Shown: positions 45,718 to 55,509 of the stretch, piece after piece
How the letters are laid out: each line of letters opens with the position of its first letter
Position numbering within the stretch: the stretch's first letter is position 1
Source: a bacterium
GTDB lineage: Bacteria > Zhuqueibacterota > Zhuqueibacteria > Residuimicrobiales > Krinioviventaceae
Reading direction: 5' to 3'
DNA length: 64,000 nucleotides
Assembly: GCA_029561455.1 (NCBI GenBank)
Contig: JAKQIY010000068.1
Span: 124,001 to 188,000 of the forward strand
Program-made: the position numbers and the translations under genes
Notes under the pieces: model-generated
Database searches by the model: none
Told to the model about the DNA's origin: nothing
Seen by the model: only the letters and a program-made list of their open reading frames with translations

Positions 45718-48094
45718 AATATTGTAGTTGCCAACGAAATACAAAATTCCGTCCGGGCTCCATAGTGATCGCACCCCGGTTGGTGGAAAGATGGTTACGA
45801 TAGGATTTATCGGTTATATTTTCAATACCCAGGGTGAAACGGTTATCCAGTGACAGAAACTTTAGGGGATCGGTAGTCAGATGCAGGTTAAATGTTGTGT
45901 AACCACCAGTTTCGTATTCCCAGTCGGCAATGCGATCTTGTCCGGCGTACATAATAGCTGTTGCCTGGTAATTAATATACCGGATCACCCGGCCGGCAAG
46001 TCCTGCCCGGCCATTGAATGGCGCGATCAGTGGCAGCGGCACATCTTTATAGGTATCCTGTCCATGCACCCAGGCGGCGCCGCCGAATATCTGTAATTTG
46101 ATGTTAATGAAATACTGCACATCCAGATCGAATCCATACAACTCGGATGAACCGATATTGGTATTTTTCAGGGCATTGCGGCCTTCATGAGTTGACGGCA
46201 TTTCCACAACTTGATTTACAAGCCGGTTCAGGAATATGTCGCCGATGAATACGACCCGGTCATGATGAATTCGCACACCCAGATCGGTAAAAGTCCCGGT
46301 CTCCGGCTTCAACTCCGGATCGCCGATTTTAACCAGACTGCCCAGGTCGAGATAGGAATAACGTTCTTCCAGGTAGGGGGCACGGAACGACTTGCCCAGG
46401 GAGAATGACCAGTCGATATGCCGGGTCATTTTATATAATAATCCCAGGTTGCCGCTCCAGGAATGATTTTGCGCTTGCTTTTCTTGCCACAACACCGCCT
46501 GGTTTGCCGGAGAGTCGTTTCTTACACCATTAACAATTTGATACCAGGGATTTAGTGTTTCCTCATTGTTAATATCAATTTTATCGTAACGTCCACCCAG
46601 GGTCAGCGATATGTTTTTTAAGACTGAAAACTCATCCTGCAGGTAAACGCCGGCGCTGCGATAAGTGGAAATCGGCAGGGGCCGTTCACCGACAACCTGG
46701 GTAATTGACTGCTTGACCTCGCCGGTTGCCGGATTAAGAACATCAACTCGCAGATTTTTTTCGCGCTGGCTATCCAGTTCCTTTAGCCAGGCGTCGAGTC
46801 CGGCAATCACATGATGGTCATGCAGTAAAATCCAGTCTGTTTGCAGATTAACACCGCGGGCATCGTGGATAGCGTGGGGAGTTACGCTCAGAACATTGAT
46901 CCTTTTGGGCGGCTGGCCATTGCTTGCCGGGACATTAGTGACAGTATGGGGTATATTTTCCACATCACGCCAGATCTTTTGCTGGTAATATTTAACTGAC
47001 ACTAACGGCAAAACCGACAGCAAATTGCTGACCCGGTACTCGGCGCTGTACAATTCCCGCTTTTCCATGCGGTAACGCACATCGGCAATATCGGGAAACA
47101 GGGGATAGCCGCCGGGAATGCCAACATCATTCGCCAAAAAACGCTGATAATTGAATTTCAGTTCATGATTTGACAGGAAACGGAGGCCGGTTTTAGCGGC
47201 AATGTTTTCATCGCGGAACTGGCTGTTGGGTATTTCACCACTGGGAGTCGTTACATTTTCCGCGCTGCGTTTCATAGTGCTCAGCGACGCATACCAATGC
47301 GCGGCGCCGCCACTGAGCATTGCATAACCGGAACCGCTATTGTTTACCGAACTATAACCGCTATTAATATTCACATGGTAATAGGGTTTGCTGTTATAAT
47401 AGCCGTCATGGGTAATTACATTTACTACGCCGCCTACCGCCCCGGTGCCATATAACGAAGATGCCGCGCCCTTGACAACCTCGATCCGATCTACATCCTG
47501 CACATCGATCATGGAGAGCCCGGCTGCCAGGTCGGTTGCCGTATCGATGCGGTTGCCATCGACCAGCAGCACGACATTATTGCGGGAGAGTCCACGAATA
47601 TTAACATGTGTGCCCCACATACCATCGCGGGCCAAGGTAACGCCCGGTTGGGTATCAAGAGCTCCGGCAACATCCTGCGGTGCCGTTTTCATAATATCAT
47701 CTTTATCAACAACATTTAGCGGCATGGAAACATCCTGGAGATGTTTTTCATAGCGGGTGCCGGTAATAACGATTTCCTGCAGGGGAATTGTCATCGGCTG
47801 CATAGTAACAGTTAACCGGGCGGTTTCTTCCCCGGCAATCCGCACAGTTACCGTTTCCGGGCGGTACCCTATACAGGTAAAATGCACTTTGTATTCGCCG
47901 GGAGAAAGCGAGGTAATTCGAAATACGCCATCGTTATCCGAGGCCGTACCGTTTTGCTTATCCATCAACTTGATGTTAACGCTGCCCAGCGCCTGGTCAT
48001 GATCTGAACTTTTTACAACACCTTCAATGGAACCGGCAAAACTCATCGTAATAAATAGTAATGCATTGAAAATAATAGTCAATAGGGTTTTCAT
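45716..48094 (-). CDS. TonB-dependent outer-membrane receptor with carboxypeptidase-like domain
   Basis: 792 residues from ATG 48094 (minus strand), with AAGGATA upstream; a GTG one codon earlier is less likely. Signal peptide (about 1-20, ending MSFAGS), a carboxypeptidase-regulatory-like beta-sandwich (about 21-100, SIEGVVKSSDHDQALGSV), TonB box/plug region (EIVITGTRYEKHLQDVSMPL, LDTQPGVTL, NIRGLSRNNVVLLVDG, GAASSLYGTGAVGGVVNV) and a 22-strand barrel ending in an aromatic residue. This resembles the FCB type of siderophore, vitamin B12 or metal-chelate receptors. It lies 45 bases after the TM1266-type regulator gene, suggesting regulation or function linked to iron or Fe-S cofactors. Confidence 0.93.
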   Translation of the reverse strand: MKTLLTIIFNALLFITMSFAGSIEGVVKSSDHDQALGSVNIKLMDKQNGTASDNDGVFRITSLSPGEYKVHFTCIGYRPETVTVRIAGEETARLTVTMQPMTIPLQEIVITGTRYEKHLQDVSMPLNVVDKDDIMKTAPQDVAGALDTQPGVTLARDGMWGTHVNIRGLSRNNVVLLVDGNRIDTATDLAAGLSMIDVQDVDRIEVVKGAASSLYGTGAVGGVVNVITHDGYYNSKPYYHVNINSGYSSVNNSGSGYAMLSGGAAHWYASLSTMKRSAENVTTPSGEIPNSQFRDENIAAKTGLRFLSNHELKFNYQRFLANDVGIPGGYPLFPDIADVRYRMEKRELYSAEYRVSNLLSVLPLVSVKYYQQKIWRDVENIPHTVTNVPASNGQPPKRINVLSVTPHAIHDARGVNLQTDWILLHDHHVIAGLDAWLKELDSQREKNLRVDVLNPATGEVKQSITQVVGERPLPISTYRSAGVYLQDEFSVLKNISLTLGGRYDKIDINNEETLNPWYQIVNGVRNDSPANQAVLWQEKQAQNHSWSGNLGLLYKMTRHIDWSFSLGKSFRAPYLEERYSYLDLGSLVKIGDPELKPETGTFTDLGVRIHHDRVVFIGDIFLNRLVNQVVEMPSTHEGRNALKNTNIGSSELYGFDLDVQYFINIKLQIFGGAAWVHGQDTYKDVPLPLIAPFNGRAGLAGRVIRYINYQATAIMYAGQDRIADWEYETGGYTTFNLHLTTDPLKFLSLDNRFTLGIENITDKSYRNHLSTNRGAITMEPGRNFVFRWQLQY

Positions 48095-48139
48095 CACAGT
48101 TATCCTTTATAAATTATTATTCGATGTACACTGGTTTTT

Positions 48140-48412
48140 TTATTCTTGTGTAACAGATTTGGCAAATACGGTCTTGACGGACACATTTTCAATTTGCCCG
48201 ATCTTGCCGGTCATGGCGCCTACCTGATCCGTATCTCCATCGACAATAAGTGAAATGATGGAAAGATTACGTTCCCGGTAGGGGAGACCTAACCTGCCAA
48301 TGATGATCGAAGAATAATCGTGAAGGATTTCGTTGATGATTTTGTAGGCATCGTGCTGATCCTGAATTATGATAGCCACAACGCCTATTCTGCGGTTTTG
48401 GGGGTCTGTCAT
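48140..48412 (-). CDS. TM1266-type iron-only hydrogenase system regulator (ACT-like)
   Basis: 90 residues from ATG 48412 (minus strand), with AAGGAG upstream. The sequence VVAIIIQD....KINEILHDY, IIGRLGLPYRERNLSIISLIVDG and KIGQIENVSVKTVFAK matches the small NikR-C/ACT-like protein typified by TM1266, usually found next to [FeFe]-hydrogenase maturation genes (hydEFG) and called an iron-only hydrogenase system regulator. It has no DNA-binding domain of its own, so its mode of action is unclear. Here it is separated from any hydrogenase gene and precedes a TonB receptor. It implies the genome encodes an [FeFe]-hydrogenase elsewhere. Confidence 0.85.
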   Translation of the reverse strand: MTDPQNRRIGVVAIIIQDQHDAYKIINEILHDYSSIIIGRLGLPYRERNLSIISLIVDGDTDQVGAMTGKIGQIENVSVKTVFAKSVTQE

Positions 48413-48708
48413 TCTTGCTCCTTAATGTCAGGTTTTGCAACCCTTCATTGTAGATTAATTGTGAACATTTTATTGTTTCAAGAGTTTCAATCTTGTATTT
48501 ATTGCCAGTTAAATATCGGCATTATTAACACAAAATTGAAATTAAATTTAGTCATTTTTCTTTGCTAAATCAATAAAAATTTTCTGTGAAATACTGAGAA
48601 TTCAACTTGATATTCGTTTGTCAAAAACAATCAGTTCTTGCTCATCATAGCGCTTGACTCTTAACGGCCTATTTTCTATATTTTAATATCAATTATTTTG
48701 GAGTAGCT

Positions 48709-49413
48709 ATGCAAAAATTCTCTGTGGTGTTTTTATCCCTGGTTTTTTTGACTCTTTTATCCATTTTGGAGTGCATGAATTCCGACATTAAAATACAAAA
48801 TGATATATCCTCCCATAATCTGCAAATCAAGTTCCTGCCGGATGAAAACAAGATCATTGCTATTGACACTCTGCAAATCAAATACCTGAGTGAGACCAAT
48901 GACATTTATTTTTACCTGCATGATTCATTAAAGGTTGATAAGATTATTGTTGGCAACCAGACAGTTACCTGGGAAATTTTGGAAAAAGCCAGATACAGCA
49001 ACAGCAAGGATTTTCAATTTATCCGCAAGCTGATGAACTCGGATCATGTTAATTTATACAAGGTGCATTTACCGCTCTCGCTGTTCCCGGAAATAATGCG
49101 CATATATTATGAGGGTGAATTTTGTGAACTGACTGCCGCCTCTGTTCCGGCCAATGCGCTGCAAAGTAATGAATGTTGCATTAACAGCGAACGTATCAAT
49201 CTGCACGGCAGCCAGTTCTGGTACCCATCCCTGCCGGATTCGCGCGTGACCTATAAATTGATCACCCTGACCCCGGTCGATCTTGAAGTTGCAACCCAGG
49301 GCGAACTTGTTCTGACAGAACAAAACGAGGATTCCCTATTGTGTATCTGGGAACAGAAACAACCCATAGAGTTTATTACACTTACGGCTGCAAAGAAACC
49401 TGTTAAATCATAG
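48709..49413 (+). CDS. Orphan exported protein resembling the N-terminal domain of M1 aminopeptidases
   Basis: 234 residues from ATG 48709, with TTGGAG upstream. A hydrophobic signal segment (about 5-20) ends at a Cys (SILEC), perhaps a lipoprotein signal. The rest is beta-rich and follows the N-terminal saddle domain of M1 peptidases: an early strand pair (HNLQIKFLPDENKIIAIDTLQIKYL), then LHDSLKVDKIIVG, and WYPSLPDSRVTYKLITLTPVDLEVATQGEL. The protein ends before the zinc site would begin, and no HExxH frame follows within the next 180 bases, so it is either a true stand-alone domain or a truncated gene. It has no close functional partner in its surroundings. Confidence 0.6.
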   Translation: MQKFSVVFLSLVFLTLLSILECMNSDIKIQNDISSHNLQIKFLPDENKIIAIDTLQIKYLSETNDIYFYLHDSLKVDKIIVGNQTVTWEILEKARYSNSKDFQFIRKLMNSDHVNLYKVHLPLSLFPEIMRIYYEGEFCELTAASVPANALQSNECCINSERINLHGSQFWYPSLPDSRVTYKLITLTPVDLEVATQGELVLTEQNEDSLLCIWEQKQPIEFITLTAAKKPVKS

Positions 49414-49596
49414 ACTGGTCGTTTATTACAAATTTGTATTCCATAAGAAATTTTTATAACTATGCCCGTCCCGATCAAGTCCGCTCTAATCTACCACACC
49501 CGGTTTTACCCGTAAATATATTTCTATATTCAATGAGACTATTTTTTCACATATAGATAATGGTTGTGAACCACAAAGAAAATAATGAGGACATTT

Positions 49597-50628
49597 ATGC
49601 AAAAAATGCAGGCGTTGGTTAAAAAATACCGGGAACCCGGTTTGTGGCTGGAGGAAATGCCGGTTCCGGAAATCGGTAATACAGATTTACTGGTAAAAAT
49701 CAAAAAAACCGCGATCTGTGGTACGGATGTGCATATATATAAATGGGACGACTGGTCGCAGCGCACCATAAAAACCCCCATGATCATCGGCCATGAATTT
49801 GTCGGAGAAGTTGTTGCAAAAGGCCAAAATGTTACCCGTTACCAGGTCGGCGACCGGGTCTCCGGTGAAGGCCATATCGTGTGTGGCGTCTGTAGAAGCT
49901 GCCGGGCCGGGCGCGGACATTTATGCACCAATACAATCGGTATTGGCGTCAATCGTGACGGCTGTTTTGCCGAATATCTGTGCCTGCCGGCATCAAACGC
50001 CTGGAAACTGAGCTCCAATATCCCCGATGAAACCGCTGCGTATTTTGACCCCTATGGCAACGCCACCCATTCCGCGCTTTCTTTCGATCTGGTTGGTGAA
50101 GATGTCTTGATCACCGGCGCCGGGCCGATCGGCTGTATGGCTGTGGGCATTGTCAAACACGTTGGCGCCAGGAATGTCGTCATCACCGATGTAAATGATT
50201 ATCGGCTCAACCTGGCACGCAAAATGGGCGCGACCCGCGCTATTAATGTGCAGCAGACCTCAATAGAAAACTGCCGTAAAGAACTGGGGCTGATCGGCTT
50301 TGACATCGGTTTGGAAATGTCCGGCAACCCGGTGGCGTTTGAGTCCATGCTGGAAAATATGTATCACGGCGGCCGTATAGCTTTGCTGGGTATTCTGCCC
50401 GGTCAGGCGTTGATTAACTGGGAACAGATCATTTTTAAAGGACTGACTATTAAAGGCATCTATGGTCGTGAGATGTTTGAAACCTGGTACAAAATGGAAA
50501 CCATGCTGCAAAGCGGACTGGATATTTCTCCGGTGCTAACACATCGCTTTCCGTTTCAGGATTTTCAAAAAGGTTTCGATGCCATGCTGTCCGGCAATTC
50601 CGGTAAAGTAATACTTGAGTTTGAGTAA
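49597..50628 (+). CDS. tdh: L-threonine 3-dehydrogenase
   Basis: 343 residues from ATG 49597; GAGGA at 49587-49591 decides this over the ATG at 49585, and it matches E. coli Tdh (341). It oxidises threonine with NAD+ to 2-amino-3-ketobutyrate. The catalytic zinc site has Cys41 and His66-Glu67 (in CGTDVHIY and IGHEF), and the structural zinc has Cys96, 99, 102 and 110 (CGVCRSC...C). The Rossmann motif GAGPIG follows near residue 174. kbl, the next enzyme, lies 230 bases downstream. Confidence 0.95.
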   Translation: MQKMQALVKKYREPGLWLEEMPVPEIGNTDLLVKIKKTAICGTDVHIYKWDDWSQRTIKTPMIIGHEFVGEVVAKGQNVTRYQVGDRVSGEGHIVCGVCRSCRAGRGHLCTNTIGIGVNRDGCFAEYLCLPASNAWKLSSNIPDETAAYFDPYGNATHSALSFDLVGEDVLITGAGPIGCMAVGIVKHVGARNVVITDVNDYRLNLARKMGATRAINVQQTSIENCRKELGLIGFDIGLEMSGNPVAFESMLENMYHGGRIALLGILPGQALINWEQIIFKGLTIKGIYGREMFETWYKMETMLQSGLDISPVLTHRFPFQDFQKGFDAMLSGNSGKVILEFE

Positions 50629-50858
50629 ATATGGTTTTATAATATGGAAAAAATACAAATTATCAGTTTATTGAAGATTTAAAATTGAAAATCGGTTGTC
50701 CCATTAAAGCGACACTCTGTTGGTGAAATGAAAAAAATTTTTCATCCGACCAGCCGATCTTGTACATTGACAGGTTGACTAACGTTAATCGAGATATATC
50801 AGGTGAAAAAGAAATTTACTTCATGTAATACATTAAAACGGTTAATGCCGGAGGGTGT

Positions 50859-52049
50859 ATGTTTGGAAAAATGAAAATTGATCTGCAAAACCAGTTGCAG
50901 GAAATCCGTGATGCCGGCCTCTACAAACAGGAACGGATTATCGCCAGTTCGCAAGGCGCGCGTATACAAGTACAATCCGGTCAGAAGGTTTTAAACTTTT
51001 GCGCTAATAATTATCTAGGCCTTTCCGGCCATCCACGGGTAGTTGCTGCGGCGCAAAAGGCAATGGAGCAGTGGGGCTTTGGTTTATCTTCCGTGCGGTT
51101 CATTTGCGGTACCCAGGAAATTCATAAAACTCTGGAAGCTAAGGTATCGCAATTCCTAGGCACTGAGGATACTATCTTGTACGCCGCCTGTTTCGACGCC
51201 AACGGCGGAGTTTTCGAACCGTTCTTTGACAAGGATTGTGCGATTATAACCGACGAACTGAACCATGCCTCGATTATCGACGGTATTCGCCTGGCCAAAG
51301 CTCAGCGCGCGATATATAAACACTGCGACATGACCGACCTGGAAAATAAATTACAGGAATTTGCTGCCGCCAAATACCGGATCATTGCCACTGATGGAGT
51401 TTTCTCGATGGATGGCGATATAGCCCCGCTGCAAAAGATTTGCAACCTGGCGGATAAATATGACGCACTGGTCATGGTGGATGACTGCCATGCCACCGGT
51501 TTTATGGGTAAACGAGGACGCGGTATTACCGAGCATTGCGATGTAATGGGCCGGGTTGATCTGATCACCACTACTTTTGGTAAAGCCCTGGGCGGCGCTT
51601 CCGGCGGTTGTGTGAGCGGCAGAAAAGAATTGATCGAGTTCCTGCGTCAGAAAAGCCGTCCCTATTTGTTCTCCAATTCGCTGGCCCCGGCCATTACCGG
51701 CGCAACTCTGGCCGTTCTGGACATGCTCTCGGAATCAACTGTCCTGCGCGACAAGCTGGAAGAGAATACCACATATTTCCGGGAAAAAATTTCCGGGCTG
51801 GGATTTGATATCAAACCCGGCATCCACCCAATAGTTGCCGTTATGCTCTATGATGAAAAAAAAGCGCATCAAATGGCGGAACGTTTACTCGCCGAGGACA
51901 TATATGTCATCGGTTTCAGTTACCCGGTCGTACCGCGTGGTTTGGCCCGCATTCGCGTACAAATTTCCGCCGCGCATGAAAAAGCCGACCTGGATAAACT
52001 GCTGCAAGCTTTTGCACTAGTTGGCAGGGAAATGCAAATTATTAAATAA
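50859..52049 (+). CDS. kbl: 2-amino-3-ketobutyrate CoA ligase (glycine C-acetyltransferase)
   Basis: 396 residues from ATG 50859, with GGAGGG just upstream. A PLP-dependent alpha-oxoamine synthase: [53 protein letters not shown] and the PLP lysine Lys242 in [13 protein letters not shown]. It cleaves 2-amino-3-ketobutyrate with CoA into glycine and acetyl-CoA. With tdh it completes threonine breakdown. The 230-base gap to tdh is longer than usual for this pair, so kbl may have its own promoter. Confidence 0.95.
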   Translation: MFGKMKIDLQNQLQEIRDAGLYKQERIIASSQGARIQVQSGQKVLNFCANNYLGLSGHPRVVAAAQKAMEQWGFGLSSVRFICGTQEIHKTLEAKVSQFLGTEDTILYAACFDANGGVFEPFFDKDCAIITDELNHASIIDGIRLAKAQRAIYKHCDMTDLENKLQEFAAAKYRIIATDGVFSMDGDIAPLQKICNLADKYDALVMVDDCHATGFMGKRGRGITEHCDVMGRVDLITTTFGKALGGASGGCVSGRKELIEFLRQKSRPYLFSNSLAPAITGATLAVLDMLSESTVLRDKLEENTTYFREKISGLGFDIKPGIHPIVAVMLYDEKKAHQMAERLLAEDIYVIGFSYPVVPRGLARIRVQISAAHEKADLDKLLQAFALVGREMQIIK

Positions 52050-52088
52050 TTGTTACTTATCATCATTAACATATTTTCGGAAAAAATT

Positions 52089-53144
52089 TTGTCACGAACA
52101 ATTACCAAACAAGTCACAGTTGGAAACGTCGGAATCGGTGGGGGCGCGCCGGTTTCAGTCCAGTCCATGACCAATACCAAAACCGCCGATGTGCAGGGCT
52201 CGATCGCACAAATAGACCGCCTGGTTAACGCCGGCTGCCAGATCGTAAGGTTGGCTGTACCAGATCAGGACTCGGTGCAGGGTTTTGCGGCAATTAAAAA
52301 AGCGGTTACCGTACCGCTGGTTGCCGATATTCACTTTGATTACCGTCTGGCGCTGGGCGCTATGGATGCCGGCGCGGATAAAATCCGTATCAATCCCGGT
52401 AACATTGGCGACCGTGAACGCATTCGCCAGGTCATACAAAAAGCGGTTTCCTGTAATATACCGATCCGGGTTGGCGTGAATTCCGGTTCCATCGAAAAAT
52501 CGATTTTACAAGAGGAGGGAGGCGCTACGGTTGCCGCCCTGGTGAAAAGCGGTTTAAAAAACATTGCTATTTGCCGGGAATTCGGCGCGGAAAACCTGGT
52601 ATTATCCCTCAAATCATCCGATGTTTTGAAAACCATCCAGGCTTACCGGATGGCGGCGCAGCAAACCAATGTGCCCCTGCATATCGGCGTAACCGAAGCG
52701 GGGACGCTGCGGTCGGGTACGGTCAAATCCGCAATTGGCCTGGGTATTTTATTAGCTGAAGGTATTGGCGATACCCTGCGGGTGTCGCTGACCGGCGACC
52801 CGGTGGATGAAGTGATTATCGGTTTTGAAATTCTGAAAAACCTCGATTTATATCCGCACGGCATTAATATAATCAGTTGTCCCACCTGCGCCCGCACCGA
52901 AATCGATTTGATCAGCCTGGTAACTGCAATAGAAAAAAAACTGGCCGGAGAAAAAAGACGTTTGACTGTGGCGATCATGGGATGCGCGGTAAACGGCCCC
53001 GGTGAAGCTAAAGAAGCGGATTTGGGCATTGCCTGCGGTAAACACAGCGCCATATTGTTTAAAAAAGGGAAAATTATCCGTAAAATTGCCGAACAAGATA
53101 TTGTTGCATCATTAGTCGATGAAGTCAAAAACTGGCAAGACTAA
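52089..53144 (+). CDS. ispG: 4-hydroxy-3-methylbut-2-enyl diphosphate synthase
   Basis: 351 residues from a probable TTG at 52089; the frame is open back to 52050, but homology begins at SRTITKQVTVGNVGIGGGAPVSVQSM. The start is uncertain, since the ribosome site is weak. IspG is a 4Fe-4S enzyme of the non-mevalonate isoprenoid pathway. TIM-barrel segments VPLVADIHFDYRLAL, KIRINPGNIG and IRVGVNSGSIE are followed by the C-terminal iron-sulfur domain, with Cys in ISCPTCART and GCAVNGPGEA. This is the short bacterial form without the inserted domain of plants. Confidence 0.95.
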   Translation: MSRTITKQVTVGNVGIGGGAPVSVQSMTNTKTADVQGSIAQIDRLVNAGCQIVRLAVPDQDSVQGFAAIKKAVTVPLVADIHFDYRLALGAMDAGADKIRINPGNIGDRERIRQVIQKAVSCNIPIRVGVNSGSIEKSILQEEGGATVAALVKSGLKNIAICREFGAENLVLSLKSSDVLKTIQAYRMAAQQTNVPLHIGVTEAGTLRSGTVKSAIGLGILLAEGIGDTLRVSLTGDPVDEVIIGFEILKNLDLYPHGINIISCPTCARTEIDLISLVTAIEKKLAGEKRRLTVAIMGCAVNGPGEAKEADLGIACGKHSAILFKKGKIIRKIAEQDIVASLVDEVKNWQD

Positions 53145-53264
53145 CTGCGTCATATTTACAAACTGTTGCATAATTATAATAAACAAAACACTGTGATTTT
53201 TTTGAAAAAATTTGTATTTTAATCTGATATGATAAATGCTATTATTTAACCGGAGGTTGATGTT

Positions 53265-53807
53265 TTGAGCAAGTATACAAAATTTTCTATTTTGGCTGCA
53301 TTTATATTGGCCTTATTACCGATACAAACCCTATTCGCCCAGGAATTATCGTCGAAAATGTATTTAAAAGTACCGGAAGAAAACCTGCGCACAGCGCCGG
53401 GCGGTAAAAAAATGGGCTCGCTGCTGCAAGGCACAGAAATGTCGGTTATTCTGGAACGCGATAACTGGGTTAAAGTGCAAATAACCGGCTGGATATGGAA
53501 AGGATCATTAAGCAGCGCTGCGCCGGTGGATGCCGCAGGCGAATATCGCGCCCTGCATATACTGGTTAAGACCCGCGCCGAAGCTGAGGACATATTAAAA
53601 CAGCTCAAAGCGGGCCAGGATTTCTCCGAACTGGCTAAAACCAAATCCATTTCTCCCAGCGCTGCCAAAGGCGGCGATCTGGGCTTTTTCGACAAGGGCG
53701 ATTTTGCTGCGGAAATTGAAAATGAAATCCTGAAACTAAAGGTCAATGAAGTCGGCAGCATCGTCGAAACTAAAAATGGCTTTAATCTTTTCAAGCGATT
53801 AAAGTAA
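53265..53807 (+). CDS. Exported SH3-parvulin peptidyl-prolyl isomerase
   Basis: 180 residues from TTG 53265, with GGAGG at 53252-53256; the ATG at 53260 stops after two codons. A signal peptide (about 7-26, ending near LFAQE) is followed by a bacterial SH3-like domain (about 33-85, NLRTAPGGKKMGSLLQGTEMSV) and a parvulin rotamase domain (about 92-180, RALHILVKTRAEAEDILKQL, GGDLGFFDKG, ETKNGFNLFK). The combination suggests a periplasmic folding helper with a wall- or protein-binding part. No chaperone gene lies beside it. Confidence 0.88.
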   Translation: MSKYTKFSILAAFILALLPIQTLFAQELSSKMYLKVPEENLRTAPGGKKMGSLLQGTEMSVILERDNWVKVQITGWIWKGSLSSAAPVDAAGEYRALHILVKTRAEAEDILKQLKAGQDFSELAKTKSISPSAAKGGDLGFFDKGDFAAEIENEILKLKVNEVGSIVETKNGFNLFKRLK

Positions 53808-53873
53808 TACCAGGCGGTATAACCGGTAAACATCATATACCGGTCATTGTTTTGTTCTTTATAATGGATAAAT

Positions 53874-54560
53874 ATGGCATCAACGAGTCCGGTTTTATTA
53901 GTCATACCGGTTTTTAATGAAGAGCGATTTATCGGAGAATTGTTAGACCGGGTGCACCGGATCGTTAAACCGGGCAATATCCTTGTCGTCAATGACGGCT
54001 CGACGGATAACACGGCGGCAATCCTGTCACAACTGCCGGTTAATATACTGACCCATAGTCAAAATCGCGGTAAAGGCGCGGCCCTGCTGTCCGCAATTCG
54101 CTATGCTCAGGAGCATCGCTATAGCTGGATATTGACTATGGATGGCGACGGTCAACATCAAACCGGGCAAATTGACGCTTTTTTGCAGGCAATTGCCAAC
54201 GATCAGGCCGATATAATATTGGGAAACCGGCAAAAATGGGGTGTAAAAATGCCGTTTCACCGTATTCTCAGCAACGGGATAACTTCGATTATACTTTCCC
54301 TGTGTTCCGGTATGCAAAGGATCCATGACAGCCAGTGCGGATTTCGCGCTATGCGTGTGACGTGCCTCGATCGCGCTTTATTCCGTGAAATGGGATTTCA
54401 GTTTGAATCTGAAATGATCCTGCGGCTGGGTAAACAACAGTGCCGTTTCCTGGAAATTCCTGTAGAAACACGATATGGCAGCGAATCCAGTTCTATCCAC
54501 CTGGTTAACGATACAGTGAAATTTATAAAATTGGTAATTAAAAGTTTTTTCTGGAATTAA
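53874..54560 (+). CDS. GT2-family glycosyltransferase, polyprenyl-phosphate sugar transferase-like
   Basis: 228 residues from ATG 53874. GT-A fold: VIPVFNEERFI, VNDGSTDNT, NRGKGAALLSAI, the metal-binding MDGDGQH, GNRQKWGVKMP and DSQCGFRAMR. This is the short DPM1-like form, without a membrane domain, that transfers a sugar from a nucleotide donor to polyprenyl phosphate. The next gene follows after 25 bases and encodes a membrane protein, though not an obvious partner. Exact sugar unknown. Confidence 0.88.
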   Translation: MASTSPVLLVIPVFNEERFIGELLDRVHRIVKPGNILVVNDGSTDNTAAILSQLPVNILTHSQNRGKGAALLSAIRYAQEHRYSWILTMDGDGQHQTGQIDAFLQAIANDQADIILGNRQKWGVKMPFHRILSNGITSIILSLCSGMQRIHDSQCGFRAMRVTCLDRALFREMGFQFESEMILRLGKQQCRFLEIPVETRYGSESSSIHLVNDTVKFIKLVIKSFFWN

Positions 54561-54585
54561 TGAACTAGGAAAATATGGAGTATAA

Positions 54586-55083
54586 ATGACTGAACAAATA
54601 ACGACATTTCTATCCTCGTTACCTAAAGAAGTAATAACTATCATCATCTCAACACTACCTATAATCGAATTGCGCGGCGCTATTCCCTGGGCCCTGGCGC
54701 AACCGCCGATTGGCGGTGGTATGTCAATTTTTTCGGCAGTCTTTTTTGCAATTTTAGGGAATATGATCCCGGTAATTCCTTTGTTATTATTTTTTGATAA
54801 AATATACAATTGGCTCAAACCCTATCCCCGGTTTAACCGTATTTTCGAATGGTTATTTGCCCGAACCCGCAAAAAAGGCAAAATGATTGAAAAATATGAA
54901 TTTTGGGGACTGGTAGTCTTTATCGGTATTCCCTTACCTATGACCGGGGCGTGGACCGGCACTCTGGCTGCCTATATTTTTGGATTAAATTTTTGGAAAT
55001 CTGTGCTTGCTGCAATTTTTGGCTTGCTTATGTCCGCAACAATTGTTACATTATTAAGTTTAGGGATTTTGCAAATATTTTAA
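54586..55083 (+). CDS. COG2426-type small membrane protein (putative small multidrug export family)
   Basis: 165 residues from ATG 54586, with four or five membrane segments. The conserved ELRGAIPWAL near residue 28 and GIPLPMTGAWTGTLAAYIFG near residue 110 are typical of the COG2426 family, labelled as small multidrug export proteins on thin evidence. A basic loop (ARTRKKGKMIEKYE) separates the halves. The stop codon lies 5 bases before the tRNA-Pro gene. Confidence 0.85.
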   Translation: MTEQITTFLSSLPKEVITIIISTLPIIELRGAIPWALAQPPIGGGMSIFSAVFFAILGNMIPVIPLLLFFDKIYNWLKPYPRFNRIFEWLFARTRKKGKMIEKYEFWGLVVFIGIPLPMTGAWTGTLAAYIFGLNFWKSVLAAIFGLLMSATIVTLLSLGILQIF

Positions 55084-55088
55084 CCTTA

Positions 55089-55163
55089 CGGGGCGTAGCG
55101 CAGTCCGGTTAGCGCGCCTGCTTCGGGAGCAGGAAGTCGGTGGTTCGAATCCACTCGCCCCGA
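55089..55163 (+). tRNA. tRNA-Pro (anticodon CGG)
   Basis: The acceptor stem CGGGGCG (55089-55095) pairs with CGCCCCG (55156-55162), with discriminator A at 55163. The anticodon stem CCTGC/GCAGG encloses the loop TTCGGGA, giving anticodon CGG (55124-55126) for codon CCG. The T-arm GGTGG-TTCGAAT-CCACT is present. CCA is not encoded. It may be cotranscribed with the preceding membrane protein gene and is closed by a terminator four bases downstream. Confidence 0.96.
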
Positions 55164-55166
55164 CAT

Positions 55167-55198
55167 GGCTCAACAACGCTGGTTGTTGAGCCTTTTTT
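55167..55198 (+). terminator. Rho-independent terminator after tRNA-Pro
   Basis: An 11-bp perfect stem (55167-55177 with 55182-55192), a 4-base loop and six T follow the tRNA at once. Confidence 0.92.
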
Positions 55199-55509
55199 AT
55201 TTAATATTCTGTCATTTATCATCGTCGGTTATTTCTTGATAAATCACTATAACTGACCTTTTTGATACTATAAAAACTATATAGTTATCGCTCAATCGTG
55301 GACCTGTTTTATTTTATTATTTTCCGCATTATCAACAGTTGGTAACTATATATCAATATACAAACAAGGAAATATCCCGTCATCGCTTCTAAACCCGACT
55401 AATCATCCTTCAGTAACGTGGGATATAATTAATTCATTTTCAATATAATCGTTGATACCGTATATCAATTTAGCACGTTAATAAAACTCTCATTACAATG
55501 GGGTTTAAC
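55199..55509. other. Gene-free region upstream of the PKD/T9SS protein
   Basis: 311 AT-rich bases without a supported gene. A 12-base perfect palindrome AACTATATAGTT occurs at 55275-55286, with a partial copy (TAACTATATA) near 55344; this could be an operator, but nothing else supports it. The promoter of the large downstream gene should lie here. Confidence 0.45.

Noticed and set aside
50767-50800. TTGACA before kbl
   Set aside because: No convincing -10 box at the right distance; a chance match in AT-rich DNA.
53246-54013. 255-codon minus-strand frame spanning the SH3-parvulin and GT2 genes
   Set aside because: Both plus-strand genes have clear family motifs and ribosome sites; the antisense frame has none.
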